A stretch of 64,000 bases of DNA from Campylobacter concisus (GTDB taxonomy: Bacteria > Campylobacterota > Campylobacteria > Campylobacterales > Campylobacteraceae): contig NZ_PIQX01000008.1 in the NCBI RefSeq assembly GCF_003049085.1, positions 1-64,000 of the forward strand, read 5' to 3'. The position numbers and the translations under genes are program-made. Below are positions 15,907 to 24,421 of this stretch, in pieces (position 1 is the stretch's first letter; the number at the start of each line of letters is the position of its first letter). The notes beneath the pieces were generated by a model. The model saw only the letters and a list, made by a program, of their open reading frames with translations. It was not told the origin of the DNA and ran no database searches.

Positions 15907-17965
15907 GATCACTCTAGCTCACAAGAGTAAAAATAGAGCGAGGTTTATTTGCGAGAGCCTAAACGCTAGAAGCGACGTCAGCGCTATCGAGGCTGCGATC
16001 TCAGAGCGAACTGATGCACTAAGTGTTCGTGTAAATAAATACGCAAAAAGCATTATCGTTGAATACAATAAAAACTACGATAAAATTTTAAACTTTATAA
16101 AGAGCTATGAATTTCCAACAAAGGCTAAAGATCCAAATTTGCCAAGCAAGGCAAATATCTATAAGGCTGCTGCTGCACTTGGCATAACACCATTTATGAG
16201 TAACAAAACTCTAAAATCAGCCGTGACTCTTTATGCCACAGCACCAAATTTAATAGAAGGTGCAAAAGAGCTAAGGCATGAGGGCGTTACTTCAAAAGTG
16301 CTTGAGGCAACTGCCATTGGTACTAGCCTAGCAATGGGTGATCATTTGGCAGCAAATAGCACAAATTTGATGATAAATATCGGCGAATATATGGAAGAGA
16401 GCGCTAGCCACAGAAGTGATGATCTCATCAAAGAGCTAGCAAAACCAAATATCGAAGAAGTCTGGGTCGAGAGAAATTTAAATGGTGAAAAGACGCTTGA
16501 AAAAGTAAAAACCGAAAATTTAAAAAAAGGCGACATCGTAGTAGTCGGAGCTGGTGAGACGATAGGCGTTGATGGTTATATCGTTGAAGGTAACGCCGAT
16601 GTAAATCAAGTCTCAATGACCGGAGAGGCTGAACCTATACCAAAAGCTAGAGGTGACCGTGTTATAAGCGGCACCGTGGTTGATGAAGGTAGGATAAAAA
16701 TTTGGGCTGAAAATGTAGGTAGTGACACAGCAACAGCTAGGATCAAAGAGTACATACAAACTTCACTCAATGAAAAATCAGCCATTGGTGTAAAAGCATT
16801 AAAACTAGCTGATAAACTTGTGCCTGTTACGCTCTCGCTTGCTGGACTTTCATACATTATAAATAAAAATATGAATAGCGTTGCTAGCGTACTTCAAGCG
16901 GACTACTCTTGCGCATTAAAGCTTGCTACACCAGTTGCTTTTAAATCAAGTATCTCAAAAGCTGGCAGAAATGGCATTCTTGTAAAAGGCGCAAAGGCGA
17001 TCGAGGCTTTAAGCTCAGTTGATACTTTTGTATTTGACAAAACTGGCACTCTGACACATGGACGCCTAAGTGTAGTTGAAATTTACTCGTTTAAAGAAGG
17101 CTTTTCTCAAAATGATATATTAAATTTAACTGCAAGTGCTGAGGAACACTACTTTCATCCAGTGGCTGAAGCAATAGTTGAAGCTGCTAACAAGCGTGGT
17201 TTCCACCATATTCATCACGATGAAGTTGAATTTATCGTAGCTCATGGCGTAAAAACTGCGATGCACGGCAAAGAGGTGGTTATCGGCAGCAGGCACTTCT
17301 TAGAAGATGACGAGATGATAAGCTTTAAAGCTCATGAAGCTTTAATAAGCAAAGCATTAAATAGCGGCTTAACTTTACTCTACGTTGGATACGACAAAGA
17401 GCTAGTCGGCGTCATTGCTATGAAAGACGATATGAGAGAAAACGCAAAAGACATGGTTAAAAAGCTAAGAAGCCTTGGCGTAAAAGAGGTCGTCATGCTA
17501 AGTGGTGACATCAAAAGCAAGGCTGAAGAAGTAGCACGCGAGCTTGGACTTGATAGAGTCTATGCGGAGTGCTTACCAACAGATAAAGCAGCTATCATCG
17601 AAGAGCTAAAGAGTGAGGGCAAAAAAGTAGCCTTTGTGGGAGATGGCATAAATGATGCTCCAAGCCTAACTAAGGCAAATGTGGGTATAAGTATGCACAA
17701 AGGTGCTGATATAGCTAAAGCGACGGCTGATATAAGTCTTTTAAAAGACGACATCATGAGCGTAGCTCTTGTAAAAGAGCTTGCAAATAAAACAATGGAT
17801 TTAATTAGCTCAAATTTCCGCTCAACCGTTGGCGTAAACACAGCTATACTAAGTGCAGCAACACTTGGCATGTTAAATCCAATAGCAACTGCCATGCTTC
17901 ATAATGGCACAACGATTTGGCTTTTATTAAATTCAATGAAGGGCGTAAAATTCAAATCAAAATAA
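15875..17965 (+). CDS. P1B-type ATPase with atypical YSC membrane motif (FezB-like candidate)
   Basis: 696 aa from the ATG at 15875 (a TTG at 15869 is an alternative). An HMA-like N-terminal domain without CxxC (about 1-80) precedes two or more membrane helices, an actuator domain containing 'SMTGEAEPIPKA', then the core: 'DKTGTLTHG' (D388), 'YFHPVAEAI' (HP, H428) and 'GDGINDAPS' (G589). In the metal-binding membrane helix the usual CPC is replaced by Y344-S345-C346 in 'DYSCALKLATP', so only the second cysteine is kept. P1B ATPases export transition metals. The P1B-6 subgroup includes FezB, which loads iron into ferrosomes; subgroup assignment needs a tree. No CPC, so ordinary copper or zinc export is less likely. 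Confidence 0.88.
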   Translation: MSKQNLTHKNKITLAHKSKNRARFICESLNARSDVSAIEAAISERTDALSVRVNKYAKSIIVEYNKNYDKILNFIKSYEFPTKAKDPNLPSKANIYKAAAALGITPFMSNKTLKSAVTLYATAPNLIEGAKELRHEGVTSKVLEATAIGTSLAMGDHLAANSTNLMINIGEYMEESASHRSDDLIKELAKPNIEEVWVERNLNGEKTLEKVKTENLKKGDIVVVGAGETIGVDGYIVEGNADVNQVSMTGEAEPIPKARGDRVISGTVVDEGRIKIWAENVGSDTATARIKEYIQTSLNEKSAIGVKALKLADKLVPVTLSLAGLSYIINKNMNSVASVLQADYSCALKLATPVAFKSSISKAGRNGILVKGAKAIEALSSVDTFVFDKTGTLTHGRLSVVEIYSFKEGFSQNDILNLTASAEEHYFHPVAEAIVEAANKRGFHHIHHDEVEFIVAHGVKTAMHGKEVVIGSRHFLEDDEMISFKAHEALISKALNSGLTLLYVGYDKELVGVIAMKDDMRENAKDMVKKLRSLGVKEVVMLSGDIKSKAEEVARELGLDRVYAECLPTDKAAIIEELKSEGKKVAFVGDGINDAPSLTKANVGISMHKGADIAKATADISLLKDDIMSVALVKELANKTMDLISSNFRSTVGVNTAILSAATLGMLNPIATAMLHNGTTIWLLLNSMKGVKFKSK

Positions 17966-17979
17966 ATTTGAAAGGGTAG

Positions 17980-19443
17980 ATGGTGCTTGATAGTTTCTTA
18001 AATTTTTTAAACGGCAAAATGGACATAGCCAACGACTTTTTATATGGATATTTTTTAGTCATTATTCTTGTGGCTACGGGAATTTATTTTAGTTATTTGA
18101 CTCGTTTTGTGCAGTTTAGGATGTTTTTTGAAGCTTGCAGGGTCTTAGTAGAAAAAAAGGACAAGTACAATAAGCACCATTTAACGCCGTTTCAAGCACT
18201 TATGATCTCGACTGCTTCGCGCGTTGGCATAGGCAATATTGCTGGAATTTCAGCTGCCATCGTCGCGGGCGGTCCTGGAGCTCTTTTTTGGATGTGCTTG
18301 ATGGCCTTTTTAGGATCAGCTTCGGCTTTTATAGAGAGTACGTTAGCGCAAATTTATAAGACAAAAGACGTTTTTGGGTTTAAAGGCGGTCCAGCTTATT
18401 ACATAAAAAATGGCCTTGGCATAAAATGGCTAGCTTCTCTTTTTGCAGTGATCCTCATCATCACCTACGCATACGGCTTTAATGGACTTCAAAGCTACAC
18501 CATGACATCAGCCTTTGAAATTTACTACGACAAAGCTGGTAGCAACGTTAGCTTTGCACAAAGTGGTCTGCCTGTTGGCATCGGCCTTATCCTTACGGCA
18601 TTTGCGGCAGTAATGTTTTTTAGCAAAAGTCACATTATCGGTAAAGTAAGCTCATACATCGTGCCTTTCATGGCACTTGCCTACATCTCGCTAGCACTTA
18701 TTGCTATCGTTTTAAATTTCAAAGAAATTCCTGATGTTGTTAAGATGATTTTAGAAAATGCCTTTGATTTTAAAGCAATATTTGGCGGATTTGCCGGCAG
18801 CGTGATCGTAATAGGCATCAAAAGAGGCCTTTTCTCAAACGAAGCTGGTATGGGTTCGGCTCCAAACGCAGCAGCCGCAGCACATACTAGCCACCCAGTA
18901 AAACAAGGCCTAGTTCAAGCAATGGCAGTCTTTATAGACATGACTATATGTATCGCTTCTGGTATGATCGTACTATTTTCACAGGCCTATCTTACAAAGC
19001 AAACTGGATCAAGTGGCGAGGTACTAACCGCCCTTCCTCTCGTTCAAGCTGCAATGAAAGAGTATTTTGGTGAATTTGGAGTTCATTTTACCACTCTTGC
19101 AGTCGTACTTTTTGCCATCACTTCACTTATTGGCAACTACTACTACGCTCAGGCAAATATGAAATTTTTAACAAAAAACCACAAGCTTACGTTGCTATTT
19201 AAGATAACAGCTGTCGTTATGATATTTATTGGCGCTCAGATGAATTTAAAGCTCGCTTGGAATATCGCGGATATCACAATGGCTGCAATGGCAACTATTA
19301 ACATCATCGCTATATTCTTACTTTCAAAAGTAGTGATAATAGCAGTCAGAGACTACGAAGCTCAAAGAAAGGCTGGGCTAAATCCAGAATTTGACCCAGA
19401 AAGCCTTGGCATCAAAAATACAAGTTGCTGGAATAAAAACTAA
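17980..19443 (+). CDS. alanine/glycine:cation symporter family protein
   Basis: 487 aa with about eleven membrane helices. The AGCS signatures are present: 'ISTASRVGIGNIAGISAAI', 'GGPAYYIKNGLGIKW' and 'KRGLFSNEAGMGSAPNAAAAAHT'. These transporters import alanine or glycine with Na+. It begins 14 nt after the ATPase stop with AAAGGG before the ATG and is followed immediately by the 90-aa gene, so it reads as part of the same transcription unit. Why an amino-acid symporter would join a metal cluster is unclear. Confidence 0.9.
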   Translation: MVLDSFLNFLNGKMDIANDFLYGYFLVIILVATGIYFSYLTRFVQFRMFFEACRVLVEKKDKYNKHHLTPFQALMISTASRVGIGNIAGISAAIVAGGPGALFWMCLMAFLGSASAFIESTLAQIYKTKDVFGFKGGPAYYIKNGLGIKWLASLFAVILIITYAYGFNGLQSYTMTSAFEIYYDKAGSNVSFAQSGLPVGIGLILTAFAAVMFFSKSHIIGKVSSYIVPFMALAYISLALIAIVLNFKEIPDVVKMILENAFDFKAIFGGFAGSVIVIGIKRGLFSNEAGMGSAPNAAAAAHTSHPVKQGLVQAMAVFIDMTICIASGMIVLFSQAYLTKQTGSSGEVLTALPLVQAAMKEYFGEFGVHFTTLAVVLFAITSLIGNYYYAQANMKFLTKNHKLTLLFKITAVVMIFIGAQMNLKLAWNIADITMAAMATINIIAIFLLSKVVIIAVRDYEAQRKAGLNPEFDPESLGIKNTSCWNKN

Positions 19444-19716
19444 ATGGAGAAGAATTTGAAAAACGAAACAAAAATAAGTGGCAAACTACTTGATATAAAC
19501 ACTCATAGACAAGTATCAAAAGTCGGTATGGGCATCACTTTGGCCTCAGTTTGCTTAAGCGCCCTTTTTATGAAAAGAAATAAAAGCATTAAGAAATTTC
19601 ACGTTGCTTCAGGCATTGCATTTACTTGTTTTGCCCTTTATCATGCTGGACTTTATGATAATGGAATCTTCAAAAAAATGATAATAAAAGCAAAAAATGA
19701 AGTAAAAAAGGCATAA
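19444..19716 (+). CDS. small membrane protein, 90 aa
   Basis: 90 aa with a polar N-terminus and two hydrophobic segments: 'KVGMGITLASVCLSALFM' (about 26-43) and 'FHVASGIAFTCFALYHAGLY' (about 52-71) in which two histidines bracket the helix, a layout reminiscent of cytochrome-b-like helices. I recognise no family. The ATG directly follows the symporter stop; GGAG precedes an in-frame TTG at 19456, which is an equally good start and would shorten it by four residues. It is followed by ModD after one base. Confidence 0.6.
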   Translation: MEKNLKNETKISGKLLDINTHRQVSKVGMGITLASVCLSALFMKRNKSIKKFHVASGIAFTCFALYHAGLYDNGIFKKMIIKAKNEVKKA

Positions 19717-19717
19717 A

Positions 19718-20551
19718 ATGACACTTAGCGACGCAGAAATTCTAAGCTATATAAACGAAGATATACCTTACTTTGATCTTACTACGTCGCTTCAAAATAT
19801 CGATAAAAATGCCTTACTTGAAATTTATTCACGTGATGAAATTTGTGTTAGCTGCGTTGATGTGGCCGCAAGTGTTGCAAGGCTACTTGGGTGTGAGAGT
19901 GAAATTTTTCTGCAAAATTCTCAAATTTGCAAGGCTGGCGATGTGATCATAAAAATTTATGGCAGCTACGAAGATGTGCATAAAGCTTGGAAACTAGCTC
20001 AAGTCGCACTAGAATATGCCAGTGCCATCGCAACTTATACAAATAAAATGGTAAATGCCACAAAGTGCGTCAATAAAAAATGTGAAATTTTAGCAACCAG
20101 AAAGAGCTTTCCGTTTGCTAAGAAATTTTGCGTAAAAGCCGTACTTGAAGGCGGTGGTAAAATGCATAGACTTGGTCTTAGTGATAGCATTTTATTTTTT
20201 AAAAACCACATGAAAGCCTACGGTAGCTTTGATAAATTTTTATCACATTTGCCAGAGTTTAAAGCAAAAATGGCTGAGCGAAAAGTATGCGTTGAAGCTG
20301 AAAATTTAGACGAAGCAAGCAAGCTTCTAAAAGCAAAGTGCGACGTCGTACAGTGTGATAAATTTAGTCCAGAGCTCATCGAAAATGTACTCTCTTTAAG
20401 AGATGAGATTTCACCAAATACCATTATCCTAGCAGCTGGTGGTATAAATTTATCAAATGCAAAAGATTACGCAAATGCTGATGCGATAGTAACGTCAGCG
20501 ATGTATTCAAAAGGCGTTGCTGATATCAGCACCAGACTTGAGATTTTATAA
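19718..20551 (+). CDS. modD: ModD protein (quinolinate phosphoribosyltransferase-like)
   Basis: 277 aa. 'DIPYFDLTTSLQNI' at the start, the ModD-specific 'GGGKMHRLGLSDSILFF' (about 148-164) and the closing 'IILAAGGINLSNAKDYA' barrel strand identify the NadC-like ModD family, which lacks a settled reaction but usually sits in molybdate transport operons. No mod genes are present here, and its neighbours are the symporter and metal ATPase genes, so its assignment to molybdenum is doubtful. Starts 1 nt after the 90-aa gene stop, indicating co-transcription. Confidence 0.85.
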   Translation: MTLSDAEILSYINEDIPYFDLTTSLQNIDKNALLEIYSRDEICVSCVDVAASVARLLGCESEIFLQNSQICKAGDVIIKIYGSYEDVHKAWKLAQVALEYASAIATYTNKMVNATKCVNKKCEILATRKSFPFAKKFCVKAVLEGGGKMHRLGLSDSILFFKNHMKAYGSFDKFLSHLPEFKAKMAERKVCVEAENLDEASKLLKAKCDVVQCDKFSPELIENVLSLRDEISPNTIILAAGGINLSNAKDYANADAIVTSAMYSKGVADISTRLEIL

Positions 20552-20908
20552 ATTTTTACAATGACCGATACAGCAAAACATCTATCAAAGTTAAAAATTT
20601 ACAGAAAATGCATTTTGGCTCTGGAATTTGAACGATACGCAACAAAAAATTAACATTTTTTATTTCAAATTTATCTCATAGCTACAAGCAAAAATATAAA
20701 TTAATAAAGTTAAATTTTCTAATTTGTTTTCTCTAAAAAATAAGGACACTTATATCTTGCTTTACACCACGTGTATAAAACTCAATTAAATTTTAAAATT
20801 TATAAACAAGCATATTATGCTTTCAAATTCAGTAACAAACGATAACGAGTGAGTAAGATTTACAATTTGCCTAGAAATTTTCAAATTCCAGGCAAATTTC
20901 AGTCAAGT
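20552..20908. other. 357-base gap without a gene
   Basis: AT-rich intergenic stretch between the ModD and BCCT genes (tail to tail). It contains a 15-nt palindrome (AAGCATA-T-TATGCTT, 20808-20822) and, at its end, the inverted repeat listed separately. I found no open frame of interest, tRNA or promoter in it. Confidence 0.6.
20864..20898 (-). terminator. inverted repeat downstream of the BCCT gene
   Basis: AATTTGCCT (20864-20872) and AGGCAAATT (20890-20898) are exact complements separated by 17 bases, about 10 bases beyond the BCCT stop. No T run follows, so termination is plausible but not certain. Confidence 0.45.
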
Positions 20909-22849
20909 CTACCTTCTAACGACATGCAAGAACTGCATGTGTTTGCGGTATTGCTCGATGACGTCGTTTATCAGCGTAGCCTCGCTCCAACCAAGCACGT
21001 CGTAGTCTTGACCGCCCTCTTTTAGGTATACCTCGGCTCTGTAATAAAGATCGTCGCCCTCAAGCTCTCTGGTGTAGTCCGGGCTCTGGCTTTTGGTGAG
21101 ATATACGCCGTATCTAAAATCCATCTCGTCGCCAAGTCCGACGTTTAAATTTACGAAATTTTCAGCTTTTGTTACATTTGCCTCAAGGCCGTTTTTGGCA
21201 AATTCCTCTTTTAGCTCGTTAAAGGCTTTTAGCACGACTTCGTTTAGAAATTTACTGCCGTCTTTTTTGCTAGGTAGAGTGATGATAGCGCTTAGTCTCT
21301 CTTGCCAAGGCTTTGAAAGATCGCTAAGAGGCATGTTGTTAAAGTTATTTGTCTCTTTTTTGGTCACATCGACGCGCAAGGCTTTAAATAGCCCGTAAAT
21401 GGCGCCAAGCAACACGATAGCAAACGGCAACGCCGTAGTTATCGTAAGTGCTTGAAGCGAGCCAAGGCCGCCGGCTAGCATCAAAAATGCCGCCACGACG
21501 CCCACCGTAACGCCCCAAAAGACCTTTTGCCAAACCGGCGTATCATCCTTGCCGTTTGAGCAAAGCATGTTCATCACGATCGCCGCTGAATCGGCCGAAG
21601 TGACGAAAAATATGACGATCATAAAGACTGCGATCACGCTTAGCACGCCTGAGAAGCTAAATTTTTCTAAAAACATAAATAGCGCTGAGGCTGAGTCAGA
21701 ATTTACGGTCGTTGCTAGCTGGCTAAAGCCATTTTGCACGAGCGAGATCGCTGAGTTGCCAAAGAAACTCATCCAAGCAAAAGTAAAGCCAGTCGGCACT
21801 AAAAGCACGCCTATGACAAATTCTCTTATCGTTCTGCCTTTTGAAATTTTAGCGATAAATAGCCCCACAAACGGCGACCAAGAGAGCCACCAAGACCAGT
21901 ATAGCAGCGTCCAGCCACCAAGCCAGCTATCATTTTGCTTCTCGTAGGCGTAGAGGTTAAATGTGTTTGAAATAAGCGTAGAGACGTAGTCGCCGCTATT
22001 TTGTACAAATGACTTTAAAAGCTGCGTCGTATCGCCCAAAAATAGTATGAAAAACATAAAACAAATAGCTAGTGCGATGTTTGCGTTTGATAAGATTTTG
22101 ATGCCCTTATCCACGCCACTTGCCGCTGAGATGGTTGCAGCTAGGCAAAGCACTATTAAAAGCGTGATATGCATGGTTGGCAGCCCAAAAACGTGTGTAA
22201 GACCCGCATTTACCTGAAGTACGCCATATCCAAGCGAGGTCGCCACGCCAAAAAGCGTCGCCACGACGGCAAATGTATCGATAGCATTGCCTATCTTGCC
22301 ATAAATTTTATCGCCAATTATCGGATAAAACGCCGATCTAAGCGTGAGTGGCAAGCCGTGCCTATACGAGAAAAAAGCAAGTATTAGCGCCACGATAGCA
22401 TAAACTGACCATGCCCCCATGCCCCAATGAAAGAAAGTGATATTCATCGCAAGCTTTGCTGCAGCGACGCTTTGCGGGTCACCAACTGGTGGGTTTAGAT
22501 AGTGCATAAGCGGCTCAGCCACACCAAAAAATACTAGACCTATGCCCATACCAGCGGCAAAAAGCATAGAAAACCAAGAGATATTTTTATGCTCTGGCTT
22601 TACGTGATCGGCTCCTAGTTTGATCTCGCCAAGCTTGCTAAAGCCAAGGATGATGACGCTAAGAAGTATGACGGCAACAGCAAGGATGTAAAACCAGCCA
22701 AATTTTGCCGAGATGTAATCTTGCATACCCCTAAAAAATTCATTTGAGAAATTTGGAAATACCGCTGCAAATGCTGTTATTAAAACTATCACAATAAGTG
22801 ATGGGATAAATACTGAATTATTAAATTTTGATCTTTGAAATTTGATCAT
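20909..22849 (-). CDS. BCCT-family betaine/choline/carnitine transporter
   Basis: 646 aa. About twelve membrane helices with the family signatures 'GMGIGLVFFGVAEPLMHY', 'HWGMGAWSVYAIVALILAFF' and 'WTLLYWSWWLSWSPFVGLF', followed by a cytoplasmic C-terminal domain of about 130 residues ('GDEMDFRYGVYL', 'GWSEATLINDVIEQYRKHMQ') as in BetT-type carriers. It would import a trimethylammonium compound for osmoprotection; the exact substrate is not readable. GGAGG sits just before the ATG. Codons here are richer in G/C at the third position than in the iron cluster next door. Confidence 0.93.
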   Translation of the reverse strand: MIKFQRSKFNNSVFIPSLIVIVLITAFAAVFPNFSNEFFRGMQDYISAKFGWFYILAVAVILLSVIILGFSKLGEIKLGADHVKPEHKNISWFSMLFAAGMGIGLVFFGVAEPLMHYLNPPVGDPQSVAAAKLAMNITFFHWGMGAWSVYAIVALILAFFSYRHGLPLTLRSAFYPIIGDKIYGKIGNAIDTFAVVATLFGVATSLGYGVLQVNAGLTHVFGLPTMHITLLIVLCLAATISAASGVDKGIKILSNANIALAICFMFFILFLGDTTQLLKSFVQNSGDYVSTLISNTFNLYAYEKQNDSWLGGWTLLYWSWWLSWSPFVGLFIAKISKGRTIREFVIGVLLVPTGFTFAWMSFFGNSAISLVQNGFSQLATTVNSDSASALFMFLEKFSFSGVLSVIAVFMIVIFFVTSADSAAIVMNMLCSNGKDDTPVWQKVFWGVTVGVVAAFLMLAGGLGSLQALTITTALPFAIVLLGAIYGLFKALRVDVTKKETNNFNNMPLSDLSKPWQERLSAIITLPSKKDGSKFLNEVVLKAFNELKEEFAKNGLEANVTKAENFVNLNVGLGDEMDFRYGVYLTKSQSPDYTRELEGDDLYYRAEVYLKEGGQDYDVLGWSEATLINDVIEQYRKHMQFLHVVRR

Positions 22850-22975
22850 TTTTCCTCCTTTTTGTAATGTCAGCTTGCTTTCAAACTAACAAAAAAGAGT
22901 AAATAGGTCAAATTTTCTCTTTAAATTTTTTATGAAATTTTAAGCTTCAGCCACCAAAAATAGCCACTTTGAAAT

Positions 22976-24421
22976 TTATCTCAAGTCTCTTTCATCTCTC
23001 TTTGGTTTTGCAAGAGTTGTTAGCACTATGACGAAAAAAGCGATGCCAAATGTGATATACAAGATGATCTTTGGCGAGTCAAACTCTATCCTAGATCTCG
23101 CGACCTCTTCGCCGCTTGCCTCCACTAGCTCGCCGCGCTTTATCATCTCGCTGATATCTTTTGCGCTAAGCTCTTTAGACGGCCTTGTTAAAATTTCTAT
23201 GACGCTAAGATCTGCCACCTCATAAACGCTATGTCTAATGCCATAAAATAGCTTTATGCTGCTAAAAAAATAGACCTTATCGCCGTTTGCATAGACCGCG
23301 CCATACTCGCCATCTTTTACCAGCCCTATCTCACGCCAAGATGAGCTTGGGGCAAATTTATATAAAGAGACAGTTTGCGCCACCAAGTGCCTGCCGTGCT
23401 TTGAGCGCTGCCACTCTTCGCCTTGTTGTAAAAAATACGCTGAGCCATCATCTACAAAAACGTCAGCATAGAGCCTTTTTAGCTCGCCTTTTAGCTGATA
23501 GTCTGAAATTTTAGTCTGCTCGTTTTTGCTGCCATCCCAAAAGTAAATTCCATCTTTGCTGGCAAAAAGAGGCCAAAACGAATGCACGTTATCCACGCTA
23601 TAAATGGCGCTATAAGGCATATTTTGAGCGTTAAATTTATGCTCATTTGCAAACACAGCCCCACTTTTTGGCTCAAAAAGATATTCTATGTCATGCTTTG
23701 GGTCATAGCATATCCGGCGCGTCTCATCTGAGTAGCTTGCATCAAGCCTATAAAAGCCCATAAACAAGCTTTTGCCATCTGTGTAATATCCGCTAGCAGC
23801 GCCGTTTTCTGTCGTGATGTATCTTAGCTCGCTGGGATCTGCGTCAAGCTTTTCGCCCTTGTAGTAAAGCATGCTGCCATCTCTTGCAAAACCAGCGTCA
23901 AAGATAGGCTCTAAATTTGTGCTTTCAACCCTTTTTGTCCTGTAAAAATAAGGGCTATCATCGTAGCTTTTTATAAAGGTGTGAGCAAGGTTTTTCATAA
24001 TGGCGCCAAATTCGCTAAATCCTGGCTCTTTCTCGCTTCTAGTAGCGCAATAATAGCTTATCTTACCATCACTTATATAGCCATTGCCAAGCACTTTTGT
24101 GCTTTTTGGATCAAGACCTGGTAAAATTTCTCTAGCGCAATAGACACTTTTTTTATCAGCTCCTACGTTTGAGTAGTCGTATGCGTGTTTTAGCTTTAAG
24201 ACCCTAAAACTAGCCTCATTGACGCCTTTTAGCTCATACTTACCACTGCCTGAAATTTGAACGTAAATTTTACCCTCAGGCGAGCGGTAAAACTCGCTAT
24301 TATCAATGTTTGCAAAGCTTCTTTGATACTCGCCCTCATGCCATAGATAAAGCATCGCCAAAACAAAAAATAGCGCCAAGATGACTAAAAAATAAATAAA
24401 CCTAATAGTAATTTTTCTCAT
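22976..24421 (-). CDS. DKNYY-domain membrane-anchored protein (first of a pair)
   Basis: 481 aa with an N-terminal membrane helix (about 5-28) and another near the C-terminus ('ILYITFGIAFFVIVLTTLA'). Between them lie several repeats of the pattern 'GxxxDGxxxYYxGxxL', as in 'GFARDGSMLYYKGEKLDAD', typical of the DKNYY family of beta-propeller-like proteins. Function is unknown. It overlaps its paralogue upstream by 4 nt. The two proteins share length, layout and closing tract ('VVEILTRP' against 'VIEILTRPS'), so they arose by duplication. Confidence 0.75.
   Translation of the reverse strand: MRKITIRFIYFLVILALFFVLAMLYLWHEGEYQRSFANIDNSEFYRSPEGKIYVQISGSGKYELKGVNEASFRVLKLKHAYDYSNVGADKKSVYCAREILPGLDPKSTKVLGNGYISDGKISYYCATRSEKEPGFSEFGAIMKNLAHTFIKSYDDSPYFYRTKRVESTNLEPIFDAGFARDGSMLYYKGEKLDADPSELRYITTENGAASGYYTDGKSLFMGFYRLDASYSDETRRICYDPKHDIEYLFEPKSGAVFANEHKFNAQNMPYSAIYSVDNVHSFWPLFASKDGIYFWDGSKNEQTKISDYQLKGELKRLYADVFVDDGSAYFLQQGEEWQRSKHGRHLVAQTVSLYKFAPSSSWREIGLVKDGEYGAVYANGDKVYFFSSIKLFYGIRHSVYEVADLSVIEILTRPSKELSAKDISEMIKRGELVEASGEEVARSRIEFDSPKIILYITFGIAFFVIVLTTLAKPKRDERDLR

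Noticed and set aside
20552-20908. Possible remnant gene or CRISPR repeat
   Set aside because: Only single palindromes, no regularly spaced repeats and no residual coding similarity.
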